A DNA stretch of 64,000 bases from an uncultured Psychroserpens sp. (GTDB lineage Bacteria; Bacteroidota; Bacteroidia; Flavobacteriales; Flavobacteriaceae). Under the pieces are notes generated by a model, which was given only the letters and a program-made list of their open reading frames with translations, was not told the DNA's origin and searched no databases. The translations under genes were made by a program, and so were the position numbers. Of the stretch, positions 17,494 to 29,000 are shown in pieces. Position 1 is the first letter of the stretch. Every line of letters begins with the position of its first letter. The stretch covers positions 124,001 through 188,000 of the forward strand of contig CANKZZ010000001.1 of the NCBI GenBank assembly GCA_947488655.1, read 5' to 3'.

Positions 17494-20400
17494 CTATTTA
17501 ATTATAACTTTTTCGATTTTTTCTTGTGTTTTATTTTTTAAAGACACCATATAAACACCAGTATTAAACGATGTTACATCAATACGATGCGATGTTTTAC
17601 TTGCACTTAAGATCATTGATTTAATTAATCGACCTTGTAAATCATAGATAGATAATTGAGTGTCCTCAAATAACTGACCTTTCACAAATAAAGCTTCAGG
17701 TTGTGTTGTAGTATAAATACTCAATTCATTAAAATTATTTGAATTTACACTTAGAGTCTCTTGCTCAAATCTTAAGAAATAACGACCAATATCATTTAGA
17801 TTTTCGTTGAGCGTAATAGTATAATCACTATTATTTAAAAGTGTAAATGTATTATTCACTGTGTCTTCCAAATACACTTGTACTGTTTCTGGTATATCAC
17901 TTTCTGAAATACTTACTGTTAACTGATGGCCTGCAGAACTATGTAGACCTAATGGAATAACTGCATTTGATAAAGCATCAAAACCAAGAGACTGTATAGC
18001 CATATCATTACCCGAATGTTCTTCTAGTAAATGAGAATAAAGAGCAAAGTTTGAAGGGGCTGCATTACCATAGATAGCTGCATCGTAGTTAAAATCCATT
18101 CCGTTAGATGCATTGTCAGTAAAATAGAAATCTGTTTTATAAGCGCCTCCTTGATTACTTTCTAATTTTAATTGTAAATGGTTAATTGAGGTACTATTAG
18201 CATTTCTTCCGAGGATAAAATCATCAGCATTACCAGTACGTCTCATAGACGCAGTAAATTCTATTTGACCATTATTTGTTGCCGATGCAATTAGAAACCC
18301 TTGACCTGGTGTAATTAATGCATTAGGGTTTGCGTCTGCATAAGCTTGATTCCAAATTGTCCAACCATCCGATGCATAACCATCATAGCCATATATACCA
18401 GCTCTTGATAATTCAAATTGAGCACTGTTTGCTGCTAAAAACGAATTAAGATCTAAATATGCAGGATAAGGATTTCCAATTAAATTCCACTCTGGATTTG
18501 TTGGTCCATCATTAACAACTGGTACACTTAAGTCTCCTATTTTAACTTGACCAGTAAAGGTAAATGTACTTGCATCTGTTGAAGCAGCTCTATAACCAAT
18601 ACCTGCACGCAGTGGAGCGGTTTCTGTATTAGTATATAATAAATAAGTATCTGAGATTTTATCAAAAGGTCCAAAAAGAAATAATGTATTAGCCGAATTA
18701 CTTAAAATATTCGTGTTTTCTGCTCTAAAATCTATAAACGATTCTCCATATACTGGTGGTGCAATCAAATCATTACCACCAATACTAGCAGTAGCATTAA
18801 CATGTCGTTTATATTGGGCAGTTCCTACTACAAAATTCTCAACAAACAGGCTTGAATACTCGTTAGAGTCTGATTCTAAAACAAGATTATCGGCTGTTTT
18901 TAAAATCCCATTAACTGTCATTGCTTTAGCTTTTTCTACAACTATACCTGCTCCATCACAAACACTCATATTATTAATTTGAATATCATCTGTTACGGTA
19001 TAAGTACCATCTAAAACAAAAGCATTATCGGTAATTGTTAAGGCTGAAGGAGCATAAGGCGTCCAAGCACTATTTGTATAGATTAAATCATTTAACCCAA
19101 CAATTATAACAGTATAATCTTCTACTTCTCCATATTGAAATGCCTCACAAGGATCTGGAATATCATTCCATTTCATAGAAACTCTCATTCTTGTTTTAGT
19201 ATCTAATGCAGTTACTGGAACAGTAAAACTGCCATCAACTGTTGCTGTATTAGTAGGTGCTATTGTAACAACTTGTTCACCAGCATCTTCAAAATCACCA
19301 TCTTTATTATAATCAATCCATACAGAATATGCTTCATTATAAACAGTACCAGGCCATGTTGGTGTTATTGTTATTGTATGCGCTGTTCCTTTTCTTAAAA
19401 CTGTTGAAACATCGGTGAAATCACTATAATTTTGTGCTCCAGAAACATTATCTATATCTGCAAGTTGTACGCGACTAATATATTCTTCGGAAGCATCTGA
19501 ACTTTGAGAACCACAATAAGTATCTGGATTAGACATCAAGGTAGCGAACGTCAACGTTGTAGAATATTCTGATGTTCCTGTTACCGAACACTTACTACGT
19601 ACTTCAACTTCATATTGAGTAAATGGTGTAAGACCAGTTAATGCCTGCGAATTTGTAGTAATATCTATAATATCTAGCCAAGTCGAATTTCCAACTTCTC
19701 GGTATCTTAAATCATATTCTAATGGTGTTAAATCACTCCAAGTAATGGTTGCTGCAGTATCTGAAATAGATATAGCATTTAATTGTGTAGGAGCAGAAGG
19801 TGTTGTTCCTTGATTCTCCCAAGTACATGTTGCATTATTAAATTGATAATCGTCCCAACAGTTTACTGCTGTCGGTTCTTCTGGTTGTGACCCAGAAACT
19901 TCCCATGCACATGTCGTGTTATTAAATGATGTCGTTTCCCAACATTCTAATCCTGTTGGCTCTACTGGCTCTGTACCTTGATTTTCCCAAGCACATGTTG
20001 TATCATTAAATTGATAATCGTCCCAACAGTTTACTGCTGTCGGTTCTTCTGGTTGTGACCCAGAAACTTCCCATGCACAAGTTGTGTTATTAAACGATGT
20101 CGTTTCCCAACATTCTAATCCTGTTGGTTCTACTGGCTCTGTACCTTGATTTTCCCAAGCACAGGTTGTATTATTAAACTGGTAATCATCCCAACAATTT
20201 ACTGCTGTTGGTTCTTCTGGTTGTGAACCAGAAACTTCCCATGTACATGTTGTGTTATTAAATGATGTCATTTCCCAACATTCTAATCCTGTTGGCTCTA
20301 CTGGCTCAGTACCTTGATTTTCCCAAGCACAGATTGTATCATTAAACTGGTAATCATCCCAACAATTTACTGCTGTTGGTTCTATTGGCTCTGTACCTTG

Positions 20401-23400
20401 ATTTTCCCAAGCACATGTAGTATCGTTAAATTGATAATCGTCCCAACAGTTTACTGCTGTTGGTTCTTCTGGTTGTGTCCCAGAAACTTCCCATGCACAA
20501 GTTGTATCATTGAACGATGTCGTTTCCCAACAGTCTAATCCTGTTGGCTCTACTGGCTCTGTACCTTGATTTTCCCAAGCACAAGTTGTATCGTTAAATT
20601 GATAATCATCCCAACAGTTTACTGCTGTCGGTTCTTCTGGTTGTGTCCCAGAAACTTCCCATGCACAAGTTGTGTTATTAAACGATGTCATTTCCCAACA
20701 TTCTAATCCTGTTGGTTCTACTGGCTCTGTACCTTGATTTTCCCAAGTACAGGTTGTATCGTTAAACTGGTAATCATCCCAACAATTTACTGCTGTTGGT
20801 TCTTCTGGTTGTGAACCAGAAACTTCCCATGTACATGTTGTGTTATTAAATGATGTCATTTCCCAACATTCTAATCCTGTTGGCTCTACTGGCTCAGTAC
20901 CTTGATTTTCCCAAGCACAGATTGTATCATTAAACTGGTAATCATCCCAACAATTTACTGCTGTTGGTTCTATTGGCTCTGTACCTTGATTTTCCCAAGC
21001 ACATGTAGTATCGTTAAATTGATAATCGTCCCAACAGTTTACTGCTGTTGGTTCTTCTGGTTGTGTCCCAGAAACTTCCCATGCACAAGTTGTATCATTG
21101 AACGATGTCGTTTCCCAACAGTCTAATCCTGTTGGTTCTACTGGCTCTGTACCTTGATTTTCCCAAGCACAAGTTGTATCGTTAAATTGATAATCATCCC
21201 AACAGTTTACTGCTGTCGGTTCTTCTGGTTGTGTCCCAGAAACTTCCCATGCACAAGTTGTGTTATTAAACGATGTCATTTCCCAACATTCTAATCCTGT
21301 TGGTTCTACTGGCTCTGTACCTTGATTTTCCCAAGTACAGGTTGTATCGTTAAACTGGTAATCATCCCAACAATTTACTGCTGTTGGTTCTTCTGGTTGT
21401 GAACCAGAAACTTCCCATGCACATGTTGTGTTATTAAATGATGTCATTTCCCAACATTCTAATCCTGTTGGCTCTACTGGCTCTGTACCTTGATTTTCCC
21501 AAGCACAGGTTGTATCATTAAACTGGTAATCATCCCAACAATTTACTGCTGTTGGTTCTATTGGCTCTGTACCCTGATTTTCCCAAGCACAGGTCGTATC
21601 GTTAAATTGATAATCGTCCCAACAGTTAACTGATGTCGGTTCTTCTGGTTGTGTTCCTGTTATTTCCCAAGAACAAGTAGAATAATTATAATTTGTAGCT
21701 TCCCAACAATTAGAAATTGTAGGCTCATTTTGTAATTCTACAGTTACTACAGCCACACATGTTGCTTGATTTCCGTTTGTATCTGTAACTGTTAAAGTTA
21801 CATTATTTGCACCTTCATTTGCACACGTAAATGTGGTTTGTGATGCGGTAATTGATGCTATTGCACAATTATCGGTTGAGTCATTATTTATTTGAGATGC
21901 TGTAATAGTTGCATTACCTGTGCCATCTAATTGTACTGTTATATTTTGGCATGAGGCTATAGGATTCTCTGTGTCATCTAAAATATCAACCGTGAATGAG
22001 GTTGTATTACTATTTCCGTTACCATCATTTACTGCATAACTAATAATTGTGGTTCCTACTGGAAATATATCTCCACTATTAAGTCCTGTTGTGTCTGTTC
22101 TAGTTAGTGTTAACCCTGTAGCACAATTATCTGTTACTGTAGGATCTACCCAAGTAGGATTATTGCTTCCGCAGGTTAATGTCATATTTGTAGGTACATT
22201 TACAAACTCTGGTGCTATTTGATCTACAACTGTTACTGTGGCAATACAAGTATCTGTTTGGTTATCTCCATCTGTAACTGTTAATGTCACATCAACAGGA
22301 GTGCCAATGTTACTACAATTAAACGTATCAATATCAATAGCATAGTTTGTAATGGCAATATCATCGGTTGAGCCTCCATCTACATCTGTAGCAACAATTG
22401 TCGCATTACCTGAAGCATCTAATTGCACATTAATATTTTGACATTGTGCTACTGGTGGAGCTGAACCTGCTACATCTGAAGTAATTAAAAAGTTATCTAT
22501 AGAAATATCTCCTTGCCATCCTGTAGTAGTATCTGCATTTGTGGTGGCACTAAATCTTAATTTTATAGACTGACCGTCATATAATGATAAATCTACGTTT
22601 TGAGTTTTCCATGGGTCTACGTGACTATTGTGTTGTGCTCCGGTTAAGGTATAATCTGTTAAGGTGAAATACGTTGCACCATTATCTATACTTATATCTA
22701 CGGTTAGCACACCTGTAAATGCTCCAAACATGTGATAATCAAATGATAAAGACGCATTTTCTCGTCCTGTAAAATCTAAGCATGGACTAACCAATCTCGC
22801 TACTTTAGTAGGGAAATTAGGGTTTGAGGCTTCAATGAAAAGAAAATAGTCTCCGTCTGAAGCTAGTGAAGGTCCTGTATTTGCTGATGGTGTTGAGTTA
22901 CCATCTGTTTCCTCTTGCTTGTTTGTCCAGTTAAAATCATCTGTTGTTGCGTTTGTCCACAATCCAAATGTATTTTCAAAGCTTTCAGAATAAGGAAAAG
23001 TACTTATAGATGTACCTGTACAAGGAATTGGTGTTGCGGTTGTAAAATTTAGAAATGGACCATAATCTGATGTACTAGTTCCACATCTAGTTCTAACACG
23101 AACTTGATAATCTGTAGTTTCTAATAAACCAGTGATTGAATAATTATTTGTTGTAATACCAGTAATTGTAGTCCATCCTGTTGGTCCTGATCCATTCTCT
23201 CTATATCGTAGATCATAAGTTGCTGACGGAATGTTGTCCCAAGTCACTTCGGCTGAAGACGTTGTAACCGTATTTACCGACAAACCAGTAGGTGCAACAC
23301 TATTGTCGCAAGGCGCTTGAACACTTATTATTTTAAAATCATCAATAAAGAACCCTTCGGCATTTGCTGAGTAATTTTCAAATCTATTATTTGCATCAGA

Positions 23401-25767
23401 TCGAAATCTAAATCTAAATTGAGCATTTGGAGATTCAAACAAAAATGAATTGAAAGATGAATTTATAACAACTTCTTCCATTACCCATTTATCCATTCTA
23501 TCACCATCATAAACTCTACCATTACTATTATTTTGTTGAAAAGAATGACTTGTAGAGGATTTATTTCCATGCTCATTAGTAGTTACATTGGATGCTTTAG
23601 GCTTGTTGTAGTTACCACAAAGAGATACCCAAGTAGTACCATCTACTGAACCTTCAAACTCAACAAAATCAAAGTTGCGTTCTAAATCCCATTTAGTGTA
23701 AAATTGAACTAAAACTTCTTGAGAGTTTGATAAATCATATCCGGTTTTTGTTGTTAAGCTTTGCGTCTGGTTGTTACCATATGACGTTACTGTATTTCCA
23801 CCAATTTTAATTGCACGACTTCCAGAGTATGAAGCACCAGAAGCGTTAGAGTTGGTCCAAGTTCCTACTAAATTCCAATTTGTTGTAATTGCATTAGTAT
23901 CTGGATTATCTGTAAGTAATACGTCTGGCTGATAATATTTTTCGAAATTAACATTGTAAAACACATTTGTTCCATCAGATAATTGAACGTTATACTCTAT
24001 TTTATCATTGGGTTGTATACTACCATCCAAAACTAATTGAGTAGATACATTGTTTTGATCTAAAACATTCATACCTGTTTGTGTAGGGATAGTTGCAATA
24101 GAAACTATATTACTAGAAACTGGCGTTACAGTTAAAGTATAATCACTAGGTGTTTGACTTATACGTTCAATACCAAATGTGAGATTTGAAGTTAAACTAG
24201 AAATATCACTTTGTGTAAGATCATGAAATTTGGCGTACTTACCGCCATAATAAGCATTCATTAAGTTGAGCCTCATCCCTCTTGCTGCAATACCGTCAAT
24301 TTGGGATAAAGCTGGCCAAAAGCCTCCTTCATTATTATAACTTCCATGCTCTGGTGTAGATGCCAAGATGTTTTTTCCTGATCCAATCGATGGTCCACTA
24401 GAGTGATTTGGAAAACTATTATTTGAGTTACTTGTGGTGTTTCCAGAATCTGGAGTACCACCTAACATCCAATCATCTGCAATACCATTTGCTGGAGTAA
24501 AAATTGTAGCGCCAGATACATATCTATTATACATCGTCATGTCTTCATGCCATTGATGCATTTCATCTTCTCTATTTGATACTCTAGTAGGAACACCTCC
24601 ATAAGGATGAGGAATTGCATTTGCAGCAGAGTGATGCATTAAGCATGTTTCAAAATTTCTAGCTAACACAAAATCTCTCAAAATTTGAGATTCTGGTTCA
24701 GAAAATGGAAATGGACCTCTATAAGTATCACTATTTGGGATATCTGACGACCCACTAGAATCACCATCTGCTCCCCATAAATAATCAAAATTTCTATTTA
24801 TATCAACACCTCTGGTTGCTGTAGTATTTGTGGTATTACCTGTATTTGGTCTACAATTTTTTCGCTGAAATGTTCCTCCGTTAGAGTTTAAATGCTGATT
24901 CCAACGTAAACCATCGGGATTTACAACTGGTATAAAATAAAGCTCATTATTATCAACTAAATTCTTAATAGCTAAATCTGTATTGTAGTTCTCTAATAAG
25001 TACCACATAAAATACATGTTACTCATTAAGCTACTCACCTCTCTAGAATGAATCATAGAAGTATAAAGAATTTGAGGCTTACTGCCTTCTGGAGATGATT
25101 GATCTCCAGTAATTCTAACATACCACATTGTTTTTGGAGCCCAACGGGTAGTACCTTGACCTGTATACGTTAACCCGTTATTTGTAATAATGCTAGATGG
25201 ATTTCCCCATGTGGTTTGATTTGTAGGTGATGCATTTGCTTTTGCAGAAATTAAACTAGGATATTTAGAATGCATTGAATCAAGTTCAACTTCCATTTGG
25301 TCTACTGTTAAACAGCCTCCAAGCGATCCTTGTTTATAATTTACTGGCTTAGACCAAGGTTTCTCTTCACATTCATAATACTGTAAATAGTTATCAATAA
25401 TAGTACTTGAAATAGATCTACCATTAATATTTACAGATGAATTATCACTAGTGTTTTGATATACATTATCACTAGGCACATAGCCAATCTCATTTTGCTC
25501 ATTATGATATGCAGTAAGATCATCTATTGTTACTGTATAACCTAGACCAGCATTGTCAATAATAGCTATTTGGTCTTCTGACAGTTCTAATTGAATAGAA
25601 TTGTTTTTAAAAATAGCTCCACATCTTAAATCAATACCATTACTTAATAAAGTATTAATTGTGCTTTGAGAATCGCTATTAATAATAATTCGTTTGTATG
25701 TGTCTTGAGCGAAGGAATTTTGTATTACTATCATAAATAGTAAAACTAAGTAGGTAATTTTTTTCAT
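17494..25767 (-). CDS. T9SS-secreted zinc carboxypeptidase (M14) with 23 Cys-Trp repeats
   Basis: 2757 residues from ATG 25767, whose product begins with a clear signal peptide (KKITYLVLLFMIVIQNSFAQ). A 25-residue in-frame upstream extension is not used. M14 peptidase domain about 110-510: zinc ligands His240 and Glu243 in IHSREVSS, substrate-binding NPDG and RNFDYLWG, third His at 378/379 in LMHHSA, candidate catalytic Glu in TPEHG. Then follow a jelly-roll domain, FN3, a MAM-like domain, HYR repeats (1104-1326), 23 CW repeats (1354-1997), FN3, GEVED (about 2097-2223), the shared C-terminal region and a T9SS tail (about 2670-2757, YDLQGRLIKS, TGVYMVSLKN). Probably a surface or secreted exopeptidase. 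The repeat domain is much longer than in its neighbour. Confidence 0.93.
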   Translation of the reverse strand: MKKITYLVLLFMIVIQNSFAQDTYKRIIINSDSQSTINTLLSNGIDLRCGAIFKNNSIQLELSEDQIAIIDNAGLGYTVTIDDLTAYHNEQNEIGYVPSDNVYQNTSDNSSVNINGRSISSTIIDNYLQYYECEEKPWSKPVNYKQGSLGGCLTVDQMEVELDSMHSKYPSLISAKANASPTNQTTWGNPSSIITNNGLTYTGQGTTRWAPKTMWYVRITGDQSSPEGSKPQILYTSMIHSREVSSLMSNMYFMWYLLENYNTDLAIKNLVDNNELYFIPVVNPDGLRWNQHLNSNGGTFQRKNCRPNTGNTTNTTATRGVDINRNFDYLWGADGDSSGSSDIPNSDTYRGPFPFSEPESQILRDFVLARNFETCLMHHSAANAIPHPYGGVPTRVSNREDEMHQWHEDMTMYNRYVSGATIFTPANGIADDWMLGGTPDSGNTTSNSNNSFPNHSSGPSIGSGKNILASTPEHGSYNNEGGFWPALSQIDGIAARGMRLNLMNAYYGGKYAKFHDLTQSDISSLTSNLTFGIERISQTPSDYTLTVTPVSSNIVSIATIPTQTGMNVLDQNNVSTQLVLDGSIQPNDKIEYNVQLSDGTNVFYNVNFEKYYQPDVLLTDNPDTNAITTNWNLVGTWTNSNASGASYSGSRAIKIGGNTVTSYGNNQTQSLTTKTGYDLSNSQEVLVQFYTKWDLERNFDFVEFEGSVDGTTWVSLCGNYNKPKASNVTTNEHGNKSSTSHSFQQNNSNGRVYDGDRMDKWVMEEVVINSSFNSFLFESPNAQFRFRFRSDANNRFENYSANAEGFFIDDFKIISVQAPCDNSVAPTGLSVNTVTTSSAEVTWDNIPSATYDLRYRENGSGPTGWTTITGITTNNYSITGLLETTDYQVRVRTRCGTSTSDYGPFLNFTTATPIPCTGTSISTFPYSESFENTFGLWTNATTDDFNWTNKQEETDGNSTPSANTGPSLASDGDYFLFIEASNPNFPTKVARLVSPCLDFTGRENASLSFDYHMFGAFTGVLTVDISIDNGATYFTLTDYTLTGAQHNSHVDPWKTQNVDLSLYDGQSIKLRFSATTNADTTTGWQGDISIDNFLITSDVAGSAPPVAQCQNINVQLDASGNATIVATDVDGGSTDDIAITNYAIDIDTFNCSNIGTPVDVTLTVTDGDNQTDTCIATVTVVDQIAPEFVNVPTNMTLTCGSNNPTWVDPTVTDNCATGLTLTRTDTTGLNSGDIFPVGTTIISYAVNDGNGNSNTTSFTVDILDDTENPIASCQNITVQLDGTGNATITASQINNDSTDNCAIASITASQTTFTCANEGANNVTLTVTDTNGNQATCVAVVTVELQNEPTISNCWEATNYNYSTCSWEITGTQPEEPTSVNCWDDYQFNDTTCAWENQGTEPIEPTAVNCWDDYQFNDTTCAWENQGTEPVEPTGLECWEMTSFNNTTCAWEVSGSQPEEPTAVNCWDDYQFNDTTCTWENQGTEPVEPTGLECWEMTSFNNTTCAWEVSGTQPEEPTAVNCWDDYQFNDTTCAWENQGTEPVEPTGLDCWETTSFNDTTCAWEVSGTQPEEPTAVNCWDDYQFNDTTCAWENQGTEPIEPTAVNCWDDYQFNDTICAWENQGTEPVEPTGLECWEMTSFNNTTCTWEVSGSQPEEPTAVNCWDDYQFNDTTCTWENQGTEPVEPTGLECWEMTSFNNTTCAWEVSGTQPEEPTAVNCWDDYQFNDTTCAWENQGTEPVEPTGLDCWETTSFNDTTCAWEVSGTQPEEPTAVNCWDDYQFNDTTCAWENQGTEPIEPTAVNCWDDYQFNDTICAWENQGTEPVEPTGLECWEMTSFNNTTCTWEVSGSQPEEPTAVNCWDDYQFNNTTCAWENQGTEPVEPTGLECWETTSFNNTTCAWEVSGSQPEEPTAVNCWDDYQFNDTTCAWENQGTEPVEPTGLECWETTSFNNTTCAWEVSGSQPEEPTAVNCWDDYQFNNATCTWENQGTTPSAPTQLNAISISDTAATITWSDLTPLEYDLRYREVGNSTWLDIIDITTNSQALTGLTPFTQYEVEVRSKCSVTGTSEYSTTLTFATLMSNPDTYCGSQSSDASEEYISRVQLADIDNVSGAQNYSDFTDVSTVLRKGTAHTITITPTWPGTVYNEAYSVWIDYNKDGDFEDAGEQVVTIAPTNTATVDGSFTVPVTALDTKTRMRVSMKWNDIPDPCEAFQYGEVEDYTVIIVGLNDLIYTNSAWTPYAPSALTITDNAFVLDGTYTVTDDIQINNMSVCDGAGIVVEKAKAMTVNGILKTADNLVLESDSNEYSSLFVENFVVGTAQYKRHVNATASIGGNDLIAPPVYGESFIDFRAENTNILSNSANTLFLFGPFDKISDTYLLYTNTETAPLRAGIGYRAASTDASTFTFTGQVKIGDLSVPVVNDGPTNPEWNLIGNPYPAYLDLNSFLAANSAQFELSRAGIYGYDGYASDGWTIWNQAYADANPNALITPGQGFLIASATNNGQIEFTASMRRTGNADDFILGRNANSTSINHLQLKLESNQGGAYKTDFYFTDNASNGMDFNYDAAIYGNAAPSNFALYSHLLEEHSGNDMAIQSLGFDALSNAVIPLGLHSSAGHQLTVSISESDIPETVQVYLEDTVNNTFTLLNNSDYTITLNENLNDIGRYFLRFEQETLSVNSNNFNELSIYTTTQPEALFVKGQLFEDTQLSIYDLQGRLIKSMILSASKTSHRIDVTSFNTGVYMVSLKNKTQEKIEKVIIK
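19777..21708 (-). repeat. 23 tandem 84-bp units encoding 28-residue Cys-Trp repeats
   Basis: Twenty-three units of exactly 28 codons with no length variation, residues 1354-1997. Two unit types mostly alternate: CWDDYQFNDTTCAWENQ... and CWEMTSFNNTTCAWEVS.... Each has Cys at unit positions 1 and 12 and Trp at 2 and 14, and ends in a Gly-x-x-Pro linker. The cysteine pair suggests one intra-unit disulfide. I know no named family for it. Confidence 0.97.
20175..21350 (-). repeat. 588-bp tandem duplication (7 units x 84 bp) within the repeat array
   Basis: Bases about 20175-20762 recur at 20763-21350 with a single substitution noticed (C at 20548, T at 21136). Units 5-11 of the protein equal units 12-18. 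A third, less exact continuation runs to about 21560. Identity at third codon positions marks it as recent. Confidence 0.93.
21791..22458 (-). repeat. HYR-module segment nearly identical to 14508-15175
   Basis: Partner of the segment in the upstream-numbered T9SS gene: same 668-bp length, no indels, and scattered mostly silent substitutions. It encodes residues about 1104-1326 of the carboxypeptidase. Confidence 0.92.
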
Positions 25768-26011
25768 AGTTTTAGGGTACTCTGGTATAATTAATTGGGT
25801 GCAATATATTAATAAAATTATAATTTTATCCATAAAACGCAAAAAAAGACGATGAAATGCATTTTGTAGATATCTAGCTTTTACTAAACACTTATAAAAC
25901 AGTCACTTAACTTTTATACAAATTAGAAACTATGAGCGAAATTGAATAGGTTTTTATTAATCTTAGATATTCTCTTTTAATAAAATAATTGAAAACCACA
26001 GAAAATGGCAT

Positions 26012-26046
26012 AAAAAAAGGTCCAGATGAAAACCTGAACCTTTAAT
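26012..26046 (-). terminator. Rho-independent terminator after the metzincin gene
   Basis: Read on the minus strand: AAAGGTTCAGG, a seven-base loop, then CTGGACCTTTTTTT. The stem contains one G-T wobble, followed by a T-run. It lies about 15 bp past the stop codon. Confidence 0.8.
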
Positions 26047-26060
26047 CTTTTTATTAATAT

Positions 26061-29000
26061 TTATTGTTTAATAAATCGTTTTGTAAAAGTTTCATTTTCC
26101 GCAGTAAATCTTATTTGATAGATTGCTCCATCTAAACCACTTATATCTAAACTATCATTTTTAATTTCACCTTTACTCACTAATTGACCTATGGTATTAT
26201 ATATTTCATAAGTTAAATTATTATAGGTCGTTTTTACATTTAAAATATTTCCTTTTACAGGATTTGGAAATAATATAATATCATCTATTACTTCAACTTC
26301 ACCTTTAGATGTCACATCTTTTGAAGAGCCAGTAGACATATTTACATTATCTATGGCAATATCTGCTTGCCACGTATTTCCTGTAATTCTATTAAATCGT
26401 AATTGAACACTACTGCCAGCATAGGCAGAAAGGTTAACACTAGTTGATTGCCAAGAGTTGCCAAGATTACCTGAACTATTCCAAACGCTTATCCAACTTA
26501 CACCATTATCATCACTAGCTTCTAAATTAATGGTACCCATATTTGTAGATCCATATTGATGATAATTAAAACTAAAAGTAGCCGATGTTTGCCCACTTAA
26601 ATCAAAACATGGTGAGTTTAAAATAGCTTGCTTAGTAGGATATCCTGTATTATTTCCAGATGCTTCTACATAAATATAATACGATCCTTGAATTGCACTT
26701 GATGGTCCTGTACCGCTTGATGGTGTGCCATTTGCATCAACTGTCCAATTTAAATCATCTGATGAAGATTGCGTCCATGCTCCTAATGTATTCTCAAAAC
26801 CTTCGGAATAAGGATAAGACGTAATACCACCAGAACAACCATCATTACCTGTATTTCCTACTTCAATTAAGCTAATGTCATCTAATGCAATATCTGCTTG
26901 CCACGTACCTCCAGTAATCCTATTAAATCTTAATTGAACGCTATCTCCCAAATAAGCTGCTAAATCTACATTTGCAGTTAACCAAGTGTTGCCAAGATTA
27001 CCGGTACTATTCCAAATAGAACTCCAGCTAGATCCATTGTCACTGCTCGCTTCTAAATTAATGCTTCCCATATTACTTGAACCAAATTGATGATATTTAA
27101 AACTAAATGTTGCTTCTGATAATGCAGATAAATTAAAACAAGGCGAATTTAAAATTGCTTGTTTATTTGGGTAACCTGTATTATTTCCCGAAGCTTCTAC
27201 GTAAATATAAAATGACCCTTGAGATGCACTTGATGGACCTGTACCATTTGATGGTGTACCATTTGCATCTACCGTCCAATTAATATCATCTGCTGTAGAT
27301 TGCGTCCAAGCTCCTAATGTATTTTCAAACCCTTCGGTATATGGGAAAGAATTAATACCACCAGAGCATCCAGATGATGGATTAGAAACATTTACCGTTC
27401 TTATTACTTGGATTGCATCATTTCCAGAGGTATCACTCACATTATAATTAATTGTGTATGTTCCTACTGAGTTTGTATTCACTGTTCCTGTTATGACAAT
27501 ACTCGATGTTAAATTACCATCTTGATTATCTGTTGCTGTCGCTCCCTGTTCATTATATGTATCTCCAACAATTAAATTTATAGTTGAAGCTCCAATTAAA
27601 GTAATTACGGGAGGTGTTGTATCTGCAGATACAATTACAGTTCTCGTAACTTGTGTTGCTGCATTTCCTGCTGCATCACTTACATTATAATTAATGAAGT
27701 ACGTTCCTGCCGAATTTGTATTTACGGTACCCGTTGTGGCAATGTTAGACGTTAAATCACCATCATAATTGTCTATCGCAGTTGCTCCTTGTTCATTATA
27801 ATTGTCACCTACATTTAAATTTATCGTTGCAGCACCAATTAAAGTAATTACGGGAGCTGTTGTATCGCTAACTATTACATTTCTTGAAACTTCGTTTGCA
27901 GCATTTCCTGCAGCATCACTTACGTTATAGGTTACAACATAAGTTCCAATAATATTAGTATTTACAACATCTCCACCAATAATAATATTTGCTGAAATAT
28001 CTCCATCTATATTATCTATTGCGATTGCACCCAATTCGTTATAATTATCTCCAGGATTTAAGTTTATCGTTGAACCACCATTTAATGAAATTACAGGTGC
28101 CTCTAAATCTGGTCCAGAACCCTCAATAATAACTGTGTAATCTTCAACTTCACCATATGTAAAAGTTTCACAAGAGGTTGGAAGCGCATTATATTTCATA
28201 GAAACTCGCATTCTGGTAGAATTTTCTACAGCACTTGACGGAATTATAAAACTACCACTTACCGAAGATGCTTGCGTATTTCCTTGCGTCCATACCTGCT
28301 CTCCAGCATCTGTAAAATCTCCATCTCTATTATAATCAATCCAAACGGAATACGATTCATTATATACAGTACCTGTCCATGTTGGAGTTACGGTTATAGT
28401 ATATTGTGAGTCTTTAGTAAGCGTTGTAGAAATAGATGTGAAATCTGAATAAAATTGGGCTCCAGAGCTATTATCAATTGTATTTAATTGAACTCTACTA
28501 ATATATTCATCATTAACATTTGTACTAGCCGAATCACAATAATCTAATTGAACATCTGTTGTCGTAAAATTTATAGATGTGCTATATGCAGAGTTATTTC
28601 CTCCAGAACATTTACTCCTTACCTGAGCTTCATACTGAGTTAATGTCGTTAATCCAGAAAGGTTAGAAGAAATTCCTGTAATTGTATTAGTGGTCCATGT
28701 AGAGGTTCCTGCAACTCTATATCTTAAATCATAAGTTGCTCCTGAAACAGCATCCCAATTTAATGTTGCTGTTGAAGATCCTACATTTACAGCAGATAAT
28801 CCTGTTGGCACATCTGCATTACACACAACTTGGCCTGCAATGGTAAAATTAGAGTTAGAAATATCAAAAAAGATATTATTAGATCCTCTTACCATTATTC
28901 TATTTTGATTGCCTTGATTATTTGGCACAACGATATTATGTGAACCATCATTAGAAACACCTGTTGCTAATACTATTGGATACGTATCACCTCCATCTAT

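Noticed and set aside
20314-21126. Two identical 74-codon + strand ORFs (20314-20538 and 20902-21126)
   Set aside because: They are antisense shadows of the 84-bp repeat array and are identical only because of the 588-bp duplication; no independent coding signal.
19777-21708. Possible CRISPR array because of regular repeats
   Set aside because: Units are 84 bp, contiguous without spacers, and in frame within a long coding sequence; they are protein repeats.
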